Below are positions 43,222-52,159 of a DNA stretch of 64,000 nucleotides, piece after piece. The notes beneath the pieces were generated by a model. It worked only from the letters and a program-made list of their open reading frames with translations. It did not search any database and had not been told where the DNA came from. The DNA is from Wenyingzhuangia sp039768865 (GTDB lineage Bacteria > Bacteroidota > Bacteroidia > Flavobacteriales > Flavobacteriaceae): assembly GCF_039768865.1 (NCBI RefSeq), contig NZ_JBDMZQ010000025.1. One strand, given 5' to 3'. The translations under genes were made by a program, and so were the position numbers. Numbering within the stretch: the stretch's first letter is position 1; each line of letters opens with the position of its first letter.

Positions 43222-43948
43222 GATTTATCGTTTTTTTTAATCCTTTAATTTTCATTTTTATAACTCCAAAAATAGCTTCACTTATTATTGAACTGTCTAA
43301 TTTTGATTCCCCTTTCGTTCTATCTGTAAAAACAATAGCTACTTCTTTGATTTTAAATAGGCGTAACCAAGCTTTGAATTTCATTTCAATTTGAAAAGCA
43401 TATCCTGTAAATCTTATTTCGCTGTAATCTATGGTTTCTAATACTTTTCTACGGTAACAAATAAACCCTGCGGTAGTATCAAATACGGGGATTCCTGTGA
43501 TCAATTTTACGTACTTAGAGGCTAAGTAAGACAAAATTAACCTTTTAAAGTCCCAGTTGATCACATTGATTTTATTGTTGATGTATCTTGATCCAATTGC
43601 CAAATCATAGCCCTCTTTTTCGCAGGCATGGATTAGTCTCGGTATGTCTTTTGGGTTATGCGAAAAATCAGCATCCATTTCTAAGATGTACTCATACTCT
43701 TTTTGGATGGCCCATTTAAACCCAAAAATATATGCTTTACCCAGTCCTCTACTGTTGGTTCTAACTTGTAAGTATAAGTTTTTTTTGATTTCTTGTAGTT
43801 TTTTTACGACTTCTATTGTACCGTCTGTAGAACTGTCATCAACCACTAGGATATGATAGTCAGAGTTTACCTCCAACACTGCCTCAATGATGTTGTTAAT
43901 ATTCTCAACTTCATTAAGAGTTGGGATGATAATAAGTACCGGATACAT
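43193..43948 (-). CDS. Polyprenol monophosphomannose synthase-like glycosyltransferase
   Basis: A 251-residue family 2 glycosyltransferase with LIIIPTLNEVENI (5-17), the sugar-nucleotide motif LVVDDSSTDGT and EMDADFSHNP. It resembles DPM1-type enzymes that move mannose from GDP-mannose to a polyprenyl phosphate. No membrane anchor is obvious. It heads the operon with pyrC and the DUF4296 gene, behind the box at 43966-43973. Confidence 0.88.
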   Translation of the reverse strand: MYPVLIIIPTLNEVENINNIIEAVLEVNSDYHILVVDDSSTDGTIEVVKKLQEIKKNLYLQVRTNSRGLGKAYIFGFKWAIQKEYEYILEMDADFSHNPKDIPRLIHACEKEGYDLAIGSRYINNKINVINWDFKRLILSYLASKYVKLITGIPVFDTTAGFICYRRKVLETIDYSEIRFTGYAFQIEMKFKAWLRLFKIKEVAIVFTDRTKGESKLDSSIISEAIFGVIKMKIKGLKKTINHGMHSNKGS

Positions 43949-43965
43949 ACGATTGGTTTGTTTTA

Positions 43966-43973
43966 CAAATTTA
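43966..43973 (-). promoter_or_regulatory. -7 promoter box of the mannosyltransferase operon
   Basis: The minus strand reads TAAATTTG, a perfect TAnnTTTG box, 17 bases before the ATG at 43948. Confidence 0.55.
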
Positions 43974-44029
43974 CGTTTTTTTATTGCTAATTTTACAGCA
44001 ATATTAATTAGATATTTACAGCAAAACTA

Positions 44030-44686
44030 ATGAATCCAGATCTTCTAGATAATTCTTATTACAACAACGTTAATTTGTTGTTGTTGATCCCTTTGCTCTT
44101 GCTTTTTTTTATTTTTTCTATCAATCCAGATAAGACTAAAAAAATGTTCAAATGTTTTTTTTCGAATGCTTACTTTTATACCTATCAAAATGATACATTC
44201 AGTAAGTTGTCTATCTATCAAGTTTTGGTCTTTATGTTCTCTTCTTTTGTTTTTACTTTCTTTTTAGTGATCGTAAAATATGATAAACACGTCACCTTTC
44301 ATTATTTTTCAGAATGTTTCAATACAATTATTTATTTTAATATTATTTATTTTTCACTCAAATACATTTTTTCCGAATGCTTATATAGATTCTCTGGCAA
44401 AAAAGTATTTTTCAAGCAAATTTTGCTGGTAGAGAGCTGCTACTTGGTTACCATTCTTTTGTTTCTTTTTTTTGTGTTGGCCCATGCTTTTTTATATTTG
44501 AATCATTATGATTTTGTGAGGCACTATATTTTGTTGTTGTTTTTTGTATTGTACTCAATTAGAGTTGTTTATCTTTTGGTAAACAATAAAAACTTGCTGT
44601 TTGGTAAAGTTTTGCATATAATTTTGTATCTTTGCACGCTAGAAATAATTCCATTTATTTATTTATTCAAAAGCTATATAGAGTAA
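44030..44686 (+). CDS. DUF4271 membrane protein
   Basis: A 218-residue protein with about six hydrophobic helices, matching the DUF4271 pattern in its segments (YFYTYQNDTFSKLSIYQVLVF; LYLCTLEIIPFIYLFK). The function is unknown. It directly precedes hemD by seven bases, the standard flavobacterial order, so a link to tetrapyrrole or membrane assembly is possible but not shown. Confidence 0.82.
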   Translation: MNPDLLDNSYYNNVNLLLLIPLLLLFFIFSINPDKTKKMFKCFFSNAYFYTYQNDTFSKLSIYQVLVFMFSSFVFTFFLVIVKYDKHVTFHYFSECFNTIIYFNIIYFSLKYIFSECLYRFSGKKVFFKQILLVESCYLVTILLFLFFVLAHAFLYLNHYDFVRHYILLLFFVLYSIRVVYLLVNNKNLLFGKVLHIILYLCTLEIIPFIYLFKSYIE

Positions 44687-44693
44687 GAAAAAG

Positions 44694-45443
44694 ATGAAAG
44701 TCAAAACAATATTAGTATCCCAGCCAGAACCAAAAGCTGACCAGCTATCTCCATTCTCGATACTATCTACCAAACAAAAAGTGAAGGTAGATTTTAGATC
44801 ATTTATTCATGTTGAAGGTTTGACGGTAAGAGAGGTTCGTAATCAGAAAATTGATTTAGGTAAATATTCGGCTATCATTTTGACCAGTAGAAATGCAGTA
44901 GATCATTTTTTTAGAATCGCTGAAGAGATGCGTTTTAAAGTCCCAAACGAATTGAAGTATTTCTGTCAGTCTGAAGCTGTTGCTTATTATTTACAAAAGT
45001 ATGTTGTTTATAGAAAACGAAAGATTTACGTAGGAAAAAGAACTTTTCCAGATCTTTGTGAAATCATTAAGAAACACAAAACCGAAAGGTTTTTATTACC
45101 GTCATCAGATAAATTAAAGGATCTTATCCCTGAATCTTTAGACGCCATGGGATTGGATTGGAAAAGAGCAGACCTCTACAGAACCGTAACGAGTGATTTG
45201 TCCGACTTAGAAAAGGTTACTTATGATGTGTTGGTGTTTTTCAGTCCTTCTGGAATCCAGTCTTTGTTTAAAAACTTTCCGGAGTTTAAGCAAAACAATA
45301 CTAGGATAGCAGTATATGGAAATTCTACAGTTAAAGCTGCAACAGAAGCAGGCTTGCAAGTAGATGTTTCTGCACCTTCGCCAGAGAGCCCCTCTATGAC
45401 AATGGCTTTAGAGAAGTATATTAAAGAAGTAAACAAAAAGTAA
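44694..45443 (+). CDS. hemD: Uroporphyrinogen-III synthase
   Basis: HemD closes hydroxymethylbilane with inversion of ring D to make uroporphyrinogen III for heme. The 249-residue protein has the two-lobed family pattern: IILTSRNAVDHFF near residue 61, LPSSDKLKDLIPESL, and VLVFFSPSGIQSLF. Sequence conservation in this family is low, so the call rests on these segments and on context. Heme demand is high here, given the multiheme genes of this window. Confidence 0.85.
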   Translation: MKVKTILVSQPEPKADQLSPFSILSTKQKVKVDFRSFIHVEGLTVREVRNQKIDLGKYSAIILTSRNAVDHFFRIAEEMRFKVPNELKYFCQSEAVAYYLQKYVVYRKRKIYVGKRTFPDLCEIIKKHKTERFLLPSSDKLKDLIPESLDAMGLDWKRADLYRTVTSDLSDLEKVTYDVLVFFSPSGIQSLFKNFPEFKQNNTRIAVYGNSTVKAATEAGLQVDVSAPSPESPSMTMALEKYIKEVNKK

Positions 45444-45466
45444 TTTTTATTTTTTGCAAAATATAT

Positions 45467-45499
45467 AAAGAGCCTATTTTGATATAGGCTCTTTTTTTT
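45467..45499 (+). terminator. Terminator of hemD
   Basis: AAAGAGCCTAT (45467-45477) and ATAGGCTCTTT (45484-45494) form a perfect 11-bp stem with a six-base loop and a T-run. Confidence 0.9.
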
Positions 45500-45517
45500 A
45501 TCATAAATAATATTGTA

Positions 45518-46096
45518 ATGTTTCAAATAGGAAAAACAATTGTTTCAGAGGAAGTGTTAGAAAAAGATTTTGTTTGCAACATATCGGCTTGTAAAGGAGA
45601 GTGTTGTGTTTCCGGAGATGCTGGAGCTCCTGTGTTAGAAGAAGAGACAAAAAATCTTAACGAAGTTTACCCAAAGATCAAGCATCTATTAAGGGTAGAA
45701 GGTATTTCTGCTATAGAAGAACAAGGAACTTTTACCATTTCTGAACATGGAGAGCGTGAAACAACTTTAGTAAATGGGAAAGAGTGTGCTTTCGTTACTT
45801 TTGACCATAAAGGAATCAGCTCTTGTGGAATAGAGCAAGCTTACAACCAAGGTTTGGTTGATTGGAAAAAACCAATATCGTGTCATCTATATCCTATTCG
45901 TGTACAAGATTATGCTGAATTTTCTGCGGTTAATTATAATACTTGGAATATTTGTGATGATGCTTGTGTTTTAGGAAAAGAACTCCAAGTGCCAGTATAT
46001 AAGTTTTTGAAGAATGCACTTATTTTAAAATTCGGAAATAATTGGTATTTAGAGTTAGAAAAGGTTGCAGAAGAATGGAAGAAAAGGCAAAAGTAA
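45518..46096 (+). CDS. DUF3109 cysteine-rich protein
   Basis: A 192-residue protein with the DUF3109 start (MFQIGKTIVSEEVLEKDFVC) and the cysteine cluster CNISACKGECCVSGD, plus later Cys residues (ECAF, SSCGI, ISCHLYPIR, NICDDACVLG). The spacing suggests bound zinc or an iron-sulfur cluster, as in YkgJ-like proteins. Function unknown. It begins 19 bases after the hemD terminator. Confidence 0.85.
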   Translation: MFQIGKTIVSEEVLEKDFVCNISACKGECCVSGDAGAPVLEEETKNLNEVYPKIKHLLRVEGISAIEEQGTFTISEHGERETTLVNGKECAFVTFDHKGISSCGIEQAYNQGLVDWKKPISCHLYPIRVQDYAEFSAVNYNTWNICDDACVLGKELQVPVYKFLKNALILKFGNNWYLELEKVAEEWKKRQK

Positions 46097-46335
46097 TCCA
46101 TATTTATTTTTATGACTCTTGTGTGAGTGCACAATAAACCCTCTTTAATACTGACTTTCCTCTCATTTTTTTTTCAAAACATCATGTTTTCTTCACTGAT
46201 AATATAGCCTCTTATTTTGTGTATTGTTAAGAACTTTTGGTTTTTGTGAATAAGTAGTTCTTTTATTCAAAACTATTTTTTACAATCTTTGTTAGCAATA
46301 AAATGTATAGTATAAACCAAAGAAAAAACTAAGAT
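46097..46335. other. Intergenic region before nrdB with no clear element
   Basis: This 239-base AT-rich stretch has no credible ORF. A TTGTG/CACAA inverted repeat lies near 46118-46133. I found no perfect TAnnTTTG box for nrdB and no recognisable NrdR box. It presumably holds the nrdB promoter. Confidence 0.4.
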
Positions 46336-47307
46336 ATGCCTCAAGTTGAACCAATTCTACAAGATGACCCAAACAGATTTGTAATTTTCCCAATACAACA
46401 CCAAGATATATGGGAATGGTATAAAAAACAAGAAGCTAGTATATGGACTGCAGAAGAGATTGATCTTCACCAAGATGTTGTAGATTGGGAGAACAAGCTT
46501 AACGATGATGAACGTTATTTTATCAAGCACATATTAGCCTTTTTTGCGGCTTCTGATGGTATTGTAAATGAAAATTTAGCTGAAAACTTTGTGAGTGAAG
46601 TTCAATATGCTGAAGCAAAATTCTTTTATGGTTTTCAGATCATGATGGAAAATATTCATTCCGAAGTATATTCTTTATTGATTGATACATATGTAAAAAA
46701 TGAAGAAGAAAAAAACAAACTGTTTCAAGCGATAGAGCATTTTCCAGCGATTAAACTTAAAGCAGATTGGGCGCTCAAATGGATAGAGTCAGATTCTTTT
46801 GCAGAGCGCTTGATAGCCTTTGCTGCAGTAGAGGGGATTTTCTTCTCAGGAAGTTTTTGTGCCATCTTCTGGATGAAGAAACGAGGTTTACTACCAGGAT
46901 TAACTTTCTCGAACGAGTTGATATCTAGAGATGAAGGGCTTCACTGTGATTTTGCAGTTCACTTGCACAACAATCACATTGTGAATAAAGTGCCAAAAGA
47001 AAGAATTAAAGAGATTATTGTTGATGCATTGAATATTGAAAAAGTGTTTATAACAGAGTCTTTACCAGTTAGTTTGATTGGTATGAATGCTAATTTGATG
47101 GGTCAATATCTTGAATTCGTGACGGATAGATTACTGGTAGAGTTTGGATGTGAAAGAGAATACAACTCAAGCAATCCATTTGATTTCATGGATATGATTT
47201 CTCTGGAAGGTAAAACAAACTTCTTCGAGAAAAGAGTTTCAGAATATCAAAAGGCTGGAGTCAAATCAGGAGGAACTGGAGAGATAAGCTTTGATGCTGA
47301 TTTTTAA
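46336..47307 (+). CDS. nrdB: Ribonucleoside-diphosphate reductase small subunit
   Basis: Class I ribonucleotide reductase beta chain, which holds the radical cofactor. The 323-residue ferritin-like protein keeps ENIHSEVY (Glu105, His108, Tyr112), matching the ExxHxxxY that includes the radical tyrosine in class Ia enzymes, so a tyrosyl radical is likely. The C-terminus ends in an acidic peptide (EISFDADF) suited to bind NrdA. It lies 96 bases before nrdA, the reverse of the enterobacterial order. Confidence 0.95.
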   Translation: MPQVEPILQDDPNRFVIFPIQHQDIWEWYKKQEASIWTAEEIDLHQDVVDWENKLNDDERYFIKHILAFFAASDGIVNENLAENFVSEVQYAEAKFFYGFQIMMENIHSEVYSLLIDTYVKNEEEKNKLFQAIEHFPAIKLKADWALKWIESDSFAERLIAFAAVEGIFFSGSFCAIFWMKKRGLLPGLTFSNELISRDEGLHCDFAVHLHNNHIVNKVPKERIKEIIVDALNIEKVFITESLPVSLIGMNANLMGQYLEFVTDRLLVEFGCEREYNSSNPFDFMDMISLEGKTNFFEKRVSEYQKAGVKSGGTGEISFDADF

Positions 47308-47337
47308 TTAAAGAAAACAACTTTATTTAATTTTTTG

Positions 47338-47359
47338 CAGTGCTTTTTAAAAAGCGCTG
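47338..47359. repeat. Inverted repeat between nrdB and nrdA
   Basis: CAGTGCTTTTT (47338-47348) is followed at once by AAAAAGCGCTG, its reverse complement apart from one G-U change. As RNA it gives a hairpin with a TTAA loop and no T-run afterwards, so it may be a processing or control element rather than a terminator. Confidence 0.5.
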
Positions 47360-47403
47360 TTAGAACTATACTACCTATAAACTAACTAATTAAAAATATA
47401 TTT

Positions 47404-49788
47404 ATGTACGTAATTAAAAGAGATGGGCAAAAGGAGTCCGTGATGTTTGACAAAATCACGGCAAGAATTAGAAAAATTTGTTACGGGTTAAACCCACTGG
47501 TTGATCCAGTTAAGGTAGCCATGCGTGTCATAGAAGGTTTGTATGATGGAGTAACAACTTCGGAGTTAGATAACCTAGCTGCCGAAATTGCAGCAACATT
47601 GACCACTGCCCATCCAGATTACGCGAAGTTAGCAGCAAGAATTTCAGTTTCTAATTTGCATAAGAACACAGAGAAGTCTTTTTCTGCTACCATGAAAGAA
47701 TTGTACGAGTATGTCAATCCACGTACTGGTTTAGAAGCCCCACTGTTGTCAGATGAGGTGTACAAGGTAATTCAAGACAATGCAGCTTTGCTAGATTCTT
47801 CGATCGTATATGACAGAGATTTCAATTACGATTATTTTGGATTTAAGACATTAGAGCGCTCTTATCTTTTGAAGATCAATGGTCAGATTGCAGAGCGTCC
47901 TCAACAGATGCTAATGCGTGTCTCTATAGGTATTCATTTGAATGACATAGATGAGGCTATAGAAACGTACAATTTAATGAGTAAAAAGTATTTTACTCAT
48001 GCAACTCCAACTTTGTTCAATTCGGGAACTCCTAAACCACAAATGTCTTCATGTTTCTTGCTACAAATGCAAGATGACAGTATTGAAGGAATTTATGATA
48101 CATTAAAGCAGACAGCTAAAATATCTCAGTCAGCAGGTGGGATAGGATTATCTATACATAATATTAGAGCTACAGGTTCTTATATCCGTGGGACAAATGG
48201 AACTTCAAACGGAATCATACCTATGCTAAAGGTCTATAATGATACCGCTCGTTATGTTGACCAAGGAGGAGGAAAACGTAAAGGATCTTTTGCTATTTAC
48301 ATAGAACCCTGGCATGCTGATGTTTTTGAGTTCTTAGATTTAAGAAAGAACACAGGGGCTGAAGAAAAGCGTGCAAGAGATTTGTTTTTAGCATTATGGA
48401 TTTCAGATTTGTTTATGAAGCGTGTTGAGCAGAATGCAGAATGGACACTGATGTGTCCTAATGAATGTCCAGGATTGTATGATACATACGGAGAAGAGTT
48501 CGAAGCTTTGTATACTGAATACGAGGCCAAAGGCAAGGGACGAAAAACAATCAAAGCCCGTGAGTTATGGGAAAAAGTTTTAGAAGCTCAAATAGAAACT
48601 GGAAATCCTTACATGCTTTATAAGGATTCAGTCAACAGAAAATCGAATCAAAAGAACCTAGGAGTTATTCGTTCTTCTAATTTGTGTACTGAAATCATGG
48701 AGTATACAGCTAAGGATGAGGTAGCTGTTTGTAATTTAGCATCAATTGCGGTGTCAATGTTTGTAGAAACGAATGACAAAGGAGAGAAGTTTTTTGATCA
48801 TGACAAGTTGTACAAAGTTGTTAAAAAAGTAACAAGAAACTTGGACACTGTTATTGATAGAAATTATTATCCAGTAAAAGAAGCCGAAAATTCAAACATG
48901 AGACACCGTCCCGTAGGATTAGGTATCCAAGGGTTGGCGGATGCGTTTATCATGCTAAGGTTACCGTTTACTTCAGAAGCAGCGAAGCAATTGAATAAAG
49001 ATATATTCGAAACGCTATATTTTGCAGCAGTAGAGTCTTCTATGGAAATTGCCTCAAGCAAAGGAGCTTATTCTACATTTAAGGGTTCTCCAATGTCTAA
49101 AGGAGAGTTTCAGTTTAATATGTGGGGTATTAATGATGAGGATTTAAGCGGTCGTTGGGACTGGGGTAAGCTGCGAAAATCAGTAAAGAAAAATGGAGTG
49201 CGTAACTCTTTATTAGTTGCACCAATGCCAACAGCTTCTACCTCACAGATTTTAGGAAACAATGAGGCTTTTGAACCCTATACTTCCAATATCTATACAC
49301 GTAGAGTGTTGTCAGGTGAGTTTATTGTAGTCAACAAGCATCTATTAGAAGATTTGGTAGAGCTTGGTTTGTGGGATAATGCTTTGAAAGAAGAATTGAT
49401 GAGAGCCAATGGTTCTATTCAGCACATTGAAGAGATTCCTCAGGATTTAAAAGATTTATACAAAACAGTCTGGGAATTAAGTATGAAAGATATTATTGAC
49501 ATGTCAAGGCATAGAGGTTATTTTATTGATCAATCTCAATCTTTAAACTTGTTTATGGAAGATGCAAATTACTCTAAATTGACATCGATGCACTTCTATG
49601 CTTGGAAATCTGGCTTAAAAACAGGAATGTATTATTTAAGAACCAAATCAGCAGTTAATGCGATCAAGTTTACTCTAAATAATGATAAAAAAGAGCAAGA
49701 GGAAGAATCATTATCTCCTGAAGAGTTTAAAGAGATGGTCCTGAGGTCTCAGGAAAACCCTGATGATTGTGAAATGTGCGGGTCTTAG
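47404..49788 (+). CDS. nrdA: Ribonucleoside-diphosphate reductase large subunit
   Basis: The 794-residue alpha chain has an N-terminal ATP-cone (about 1-95) that senses ATP/dATP. The catalytic ten-stranded barrel carries the conserved SSCFLLQ and NLCTEI cysteine sites. The C-terminal pair CEMC (Cys789, Cys792) passes electrons from thioredoxin. Length is normal for class Ia. It is followed by a strong 14-bp terminator. Confidence 0.96.
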   Translation: MYVIKRDGQKESVMFDKITARIRKICYGLNPLVDPVKVAMRVIEGLYDGVTTSELDNLAAEIAATLTTAHPDYAKLAARISVSNLHKNTEKSFSATMKELYEYVNPRTGLEAPLLSDEVYKVIQDNAALLDSSIVYDRDFNYDYFGFKTLERSYLLKINGQIAERPQQMLMRVSIGIHLNDIDEAIETYNLMSKKYFTHATPTLFNSGTPKPQMSSCFLLQMQDDSIEGIYDTLKQTAKISQSAGGIGLSIHNIRATGSYIRGTNGTSNGIIPMLKVYNDTARYVDQGGGKRKGSFAIYIEPWHADVFEFLDLRKNTGAEEKRARDLFLALWISDLFMKRVEQNAEWTLMCPNECPGLYDTYGEEFEALYTEYEAKGKGRKTIKARELWEKVLEAQIETGNPYMLYKDSVNRKSNQKNLGVIRSSNLCTEIMEYTAKDEVAVCNLASIAVSMFVETNDKGEKFFDHDKLYKVVKKVTRNLDTVIDRNYYPVKEAENSNMRHRPVGLGIQGLADAFIMLRLPFTSEAAKQLNKDIFETLYFAAVESSMEIASSKGAYSTFKGSPMSKGEFQFNMWGINDEDLSGRWDWGKLRKSVKKNGVRNSLLVAPMPTASTSQILGNNEAFEPYTSNIYTRRVLSGEFIVVNKHLLEDLVELGLWDNALKEELMRANGSIQHIEEIPQDLKDLYKTVWELSMKDIIDMSRHRGYFIDQSQSLNLFMEDANYSKLTSMHFYAWKSGLKTGMYYLRTKSAVNAIKFTLNNDKKEQEEESLSPEEFKEMVLRSQENPDDCEMCGS

Positions 49789-49808
49789 AAAGTACCTAAA
49801 ACAAATAG

Positions 49809-49843
49809 AAAAGCAGTTTAGAACGATCTAAACTGCTTTTTTT
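49809..49843 (+). terminator. Terminator of nrdA
   Basis: AAAAGCAGTTTAGA (49809-49822) and TCTAAACTGCTTTT (49827-49840) form a perfect 14-bp stem with an ACGA loop and a T-run. The longer hisS frame would start inside it. Confidence 0.93.
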
Positions 49844-49893
49844 GTTTTGCAAAATAGCTGACAGATTCGTGATGGATTCGTTTTTAGTTTATT

Positions 49894-49901
49894 TATATTT
49901 G
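49894..49901 (+). promoter_or_regulatory. -7 promoter box of hisS
   Basis: TATATTTG is a perfect TAnnTTTG box 24 bases before the hisS ATG at 49926. Confidence 0.6.
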
Positions 49902-49925
49902 TTGCTCAAAACAATAGGCATTTGT

Positions 49926-51302
49926 ATGGCACAAAAACCAAGTATTCCTAAAGGTACTAGAGATTTTTCTCCAGTTGAAATAGCAAAGCGAGATTACATT
50001 TTTACAACAATTAAATCTGTTTTTAAGAATTTTGGATTTCAATCGATAGAAACTCCTTCATTTGAAAACTCAAAAACCTTAATGGGTAAGTATGGCGACG
50101 AGGGAGATAGATTGATTTTTAAAATCTTGAATTCAGGAGACTATTTAAAAAAAGCTAGTGACAATGCACTGATTAATAGAGACAGCAAAACATTGTTGAG
50201 TGATATTTCTGAAAAAGCTTTGCGATACGACTTGACAGTACCATTTGCTCGTTATGTAGTCCAACATCAAAACGAAATAGAATTTCCCTTTAAGAGGTTT
50301 CAAATCCAACCTGTCTGGAGGGCAGACCGTCCACAAAAAGGTAGGTTTAGAGAGTTTTATCAGTGTGATGCGGACGTTGTAGGTAGTGATTCCCTTTGGC
50401 AAGAAGTTGATTTTATACAATTGTATGATACTGTTTTTTATAAATTAGGCCTTAAAGGGGTAACTATTAAAATGAACAACAGAAAAATCTTGTCAGGTAT
50501 TGCTGAGGTTATTGGTGCTAGCGATAAGTTGATAGATTTTACAGTAGCCTTGGACAAGTTAGATAAAATTGGCAAAGAAGGAGTGATCCAAGAAATGTTA
50601 GAAAAAGGTATTTCAGAGCAAGCGATTCAAAAAGTATCGCCTCTTTTTATGTTTACCGGTCCTAACCAAGAAAAGTTGGATCAGTTAGCAGAAATGTTGG
50701 CTGATTCAGAAGAAGGAACCAAAGGTATCGATGAATTAAGATTCATTATAGATACGATAGAAGCGATAGGATTGGAATCCTCACGTTTGATATTAGATGT
50801 AACTTTGGCCCGTGGATTAAATTATTACACTGGTGCGATATTTGAAGTTGCTGCGCCTGAGGGTGTAAAGATGGGATCCATTGGAGGAGGAGGTCGTTAC
50901 GATGATTTAACAGGTGTTTTTGGTCTAAAAGGAATTAGTGGAGTTGGAATATCTTTTGGGCTAGATAGAATTTATTTGGTTTTAGAAGAGTTAGAGCTAT
51001 TTAAACAAGTGCAGCAGCCTAGGCCAGATGTTTTGTTTATCAATTTCGGAGATAATGAAGCGCTTTATGCGACAAAAGCTATCGCTAAACTAAGATCAGA
51101 GGGAGTTAAATCAGAGTTATACCCCGGAAGTGCAAAAATGAAAAAACAAATGACTTATGCCAATAAAAGAGGTATTCCTTATGTTGTGCTAGTGGGTTCT
51201 AAGGAAATAAATGATGGAGAGTACACTCTAAAAAACATGATTACAGGTGAACAATCTGTATGTAAGTTAAATGAATTGTTACAAATCGTAATTAATTCGT
51301 AA
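49926..51302 (+). CDS. hisS: Histidyl-tRNA synthetase
   Basis: HisRS charges tRNA-His. The 458-residue protein begins MAQKPSIPKGTRDFSP and shows the class II motifs: motif 2 with WRADRPQKGRFREFYQCD, the histidine A-loop LARGLNYYTGAIFE and motif 3 with GISFGLDRI. The C-terminal anticodon domain starts near 360. The ATG at 49926 is chosen because the longer frame starts in the nrdA terminator. Confidence 0.96.
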   Translation: MAQKPSIPKGTRDFSPVEIAKRDYIFTTIKSVFKNFGFQSIETPSFENSKTLMGKYGDEGDRLIFKILNSGDYLKKASDNALINRDSKTLLSDISEKALRYDLTVPFARYVVQHQNEIEFPFKRFQIQPVWRADRPQKGRFREFYQCDADVVGSDSLWQEVDFIQLYDTVFYKLGLKGVTIKMNNRKILSGIAEVIGASDKLIDFTVALDKLDKIGKEGVIQEMLEKGISEQAIQKVSPLFMFTGPNQEKLDQLAEMLADSEEGTKGIDELRFIIDTIEAIGLESSRLILDVTLARGLNYYTGAIFEVAAPEGVKMGSIGGGGRYDDLTGVFGLKGISGVGISFGLDRIYLVLEELELFKQVQQPRPDVLFINFGDNEALYATKAIAKLRSEGVKSELYPGSAKMKKQMTYANKRGIPYVVLVGSKEINDGEYTLKNMITGEQSVCKLNELLQIVINS

Positions 51303-51307
51303 ATTTG
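51300..51307 (+). promoter_or_regulatory. -7 promoter box of folE inside the hisS stop
   Basis: TAAATTTG is a perfect box whose first three bases are the hisS stop codon. It lies 19 bases before the folE ATG. Confidence 0.45.
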
Positions 51308-51326
51308 CAACTTATAACATATAAAT

Positions 51327-52013
51327 ATGTCCCAAGAAATTGACATAATGAACTACGAAGAAATTGATGATTTAGGAGATAATCACATCGGAGATGTGAC
51401 CAAAACGCCAATGCGAGATGATGCTTTTGAATTGTCCGACGCAAAAAAGATAGAGAGAATACAAAAGAATGTTAAAGAAATCATGGAAACGCTCGGGTTG
51501 GATTTAACAGATGATAGTTTGCAAGGAACACCGAGGCGAGTGGCCAAAGCATATGTCAAAGAATTGTTCGGAGGTCTAAATCCTCAAAACAGACCAAAAC
51601 TCTCAACATTTAGCAACAGTTACCAGTATGGAGAGATGTTGGTTGAAAAAAACATTGTGGTATACTCCACATGTGAACACCACTTGTTGCCAATTGTTGG
51701 ACGCGCCCATGTGGCATACATATCTAAGGGAACTGTAGTAGGGTTATCAAAAATGAATCGTATTGTAGATCATTTCGCTAAAAGACCCCAAGTTCAAGAG
51801 AGATTAACCCGCCAAATAGTAAAAGCGCTGCAAGAAGCTTTAGGCACGGCAGACGTTGCTTGTATCATAGATGCAAAGCATTTATGTGTCAATTCTAGAG
51901 GTGTAAAAGATATTGAAAGTTCAACTGTGACTGGAGAATTTGGAGGTGCTTTTAAAAGTATAGATAAACAAAAGGAGTTTAGAGATTATATTAAATTAGA
52001 AACGAAGTTTTAA
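51327..52013 (+). CDS. folE: GTP cyclohydrolase I
   Basis: FolE turns GTP into dihydroneopterin triphosphate, the first step of folate and pterin synthesis and also the source for queuosine. The 228-residue protein has the zinc-site CEHHLLP (VYSTCEHHLLPIVG), HVAYISKG, the second zinc ligand in DAKHLCVNSRGV, and the catalytic core. An acidic N-terminal extension of about 35 residues precedes the core. Confidence 0.96.
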   Translation: MSQEIDIMNYEEIDDLGDNHIGDVTKTPMRDDAFELSDAKKIERIQKNVKEIMETLGLDLTDDSLQGTPRRVAKAYVKELFGGLNPQNRPKLSTFSNSYQYGEMLVEKNIVVYSTCEHHLLPIVGRAHVAYISKGTVVGLSKMNRIVDHFAKRPQVQERLTRQIVKALQEALGTADVACIIDAKHLCVNSRGVKDIESSTVTGEFGGAFKSIDKQKEFRDYIKLETKF

Positions 52014-52032
52014 TTGAATATTTCCACAAAAC

Positions 52033-52070
52033 AAAAAAACCTGTAAAGTCCTCTTTACAGGTTTTTTTTT
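52033..52070 (+). terminator. Terminator of folE
   Basis: ACCTGTAAAG (52039-52048) and CTTTACAGGT (52053-52062) pair around TCCT, between an A7 tract and a T-run of nine or more. Confidence 0.92.
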
Positions 52071-52129
52071 AAAAAGGTCTTTTGTTCAATAGTAACTCTT
52101 CAAAATGTATTCCTTTGTGAAAAAAGAAG

Positions 52130-52137
52130 TATTTTTG
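52130..52137 (+). promoter_or_regulatory. -7 promoter box of ettA
   Basis: TATTTTTG is a perfect TAnnTTTG box 22 bases before the ettA ATG. A TTTG at 52114-52117 is closer than usual for a -33 element. Confidence 0.5.
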
Positions 52138-52159
52138 ATTTATAAAAATTTAAAAAAAT

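Noticed and set aside
46097..46335. NrdR boxes upstream of nrdB
   Set aside because: The TTGTG/CACAA repeat near 46118-46133 does not match the known box form and is not paired with a second copy.
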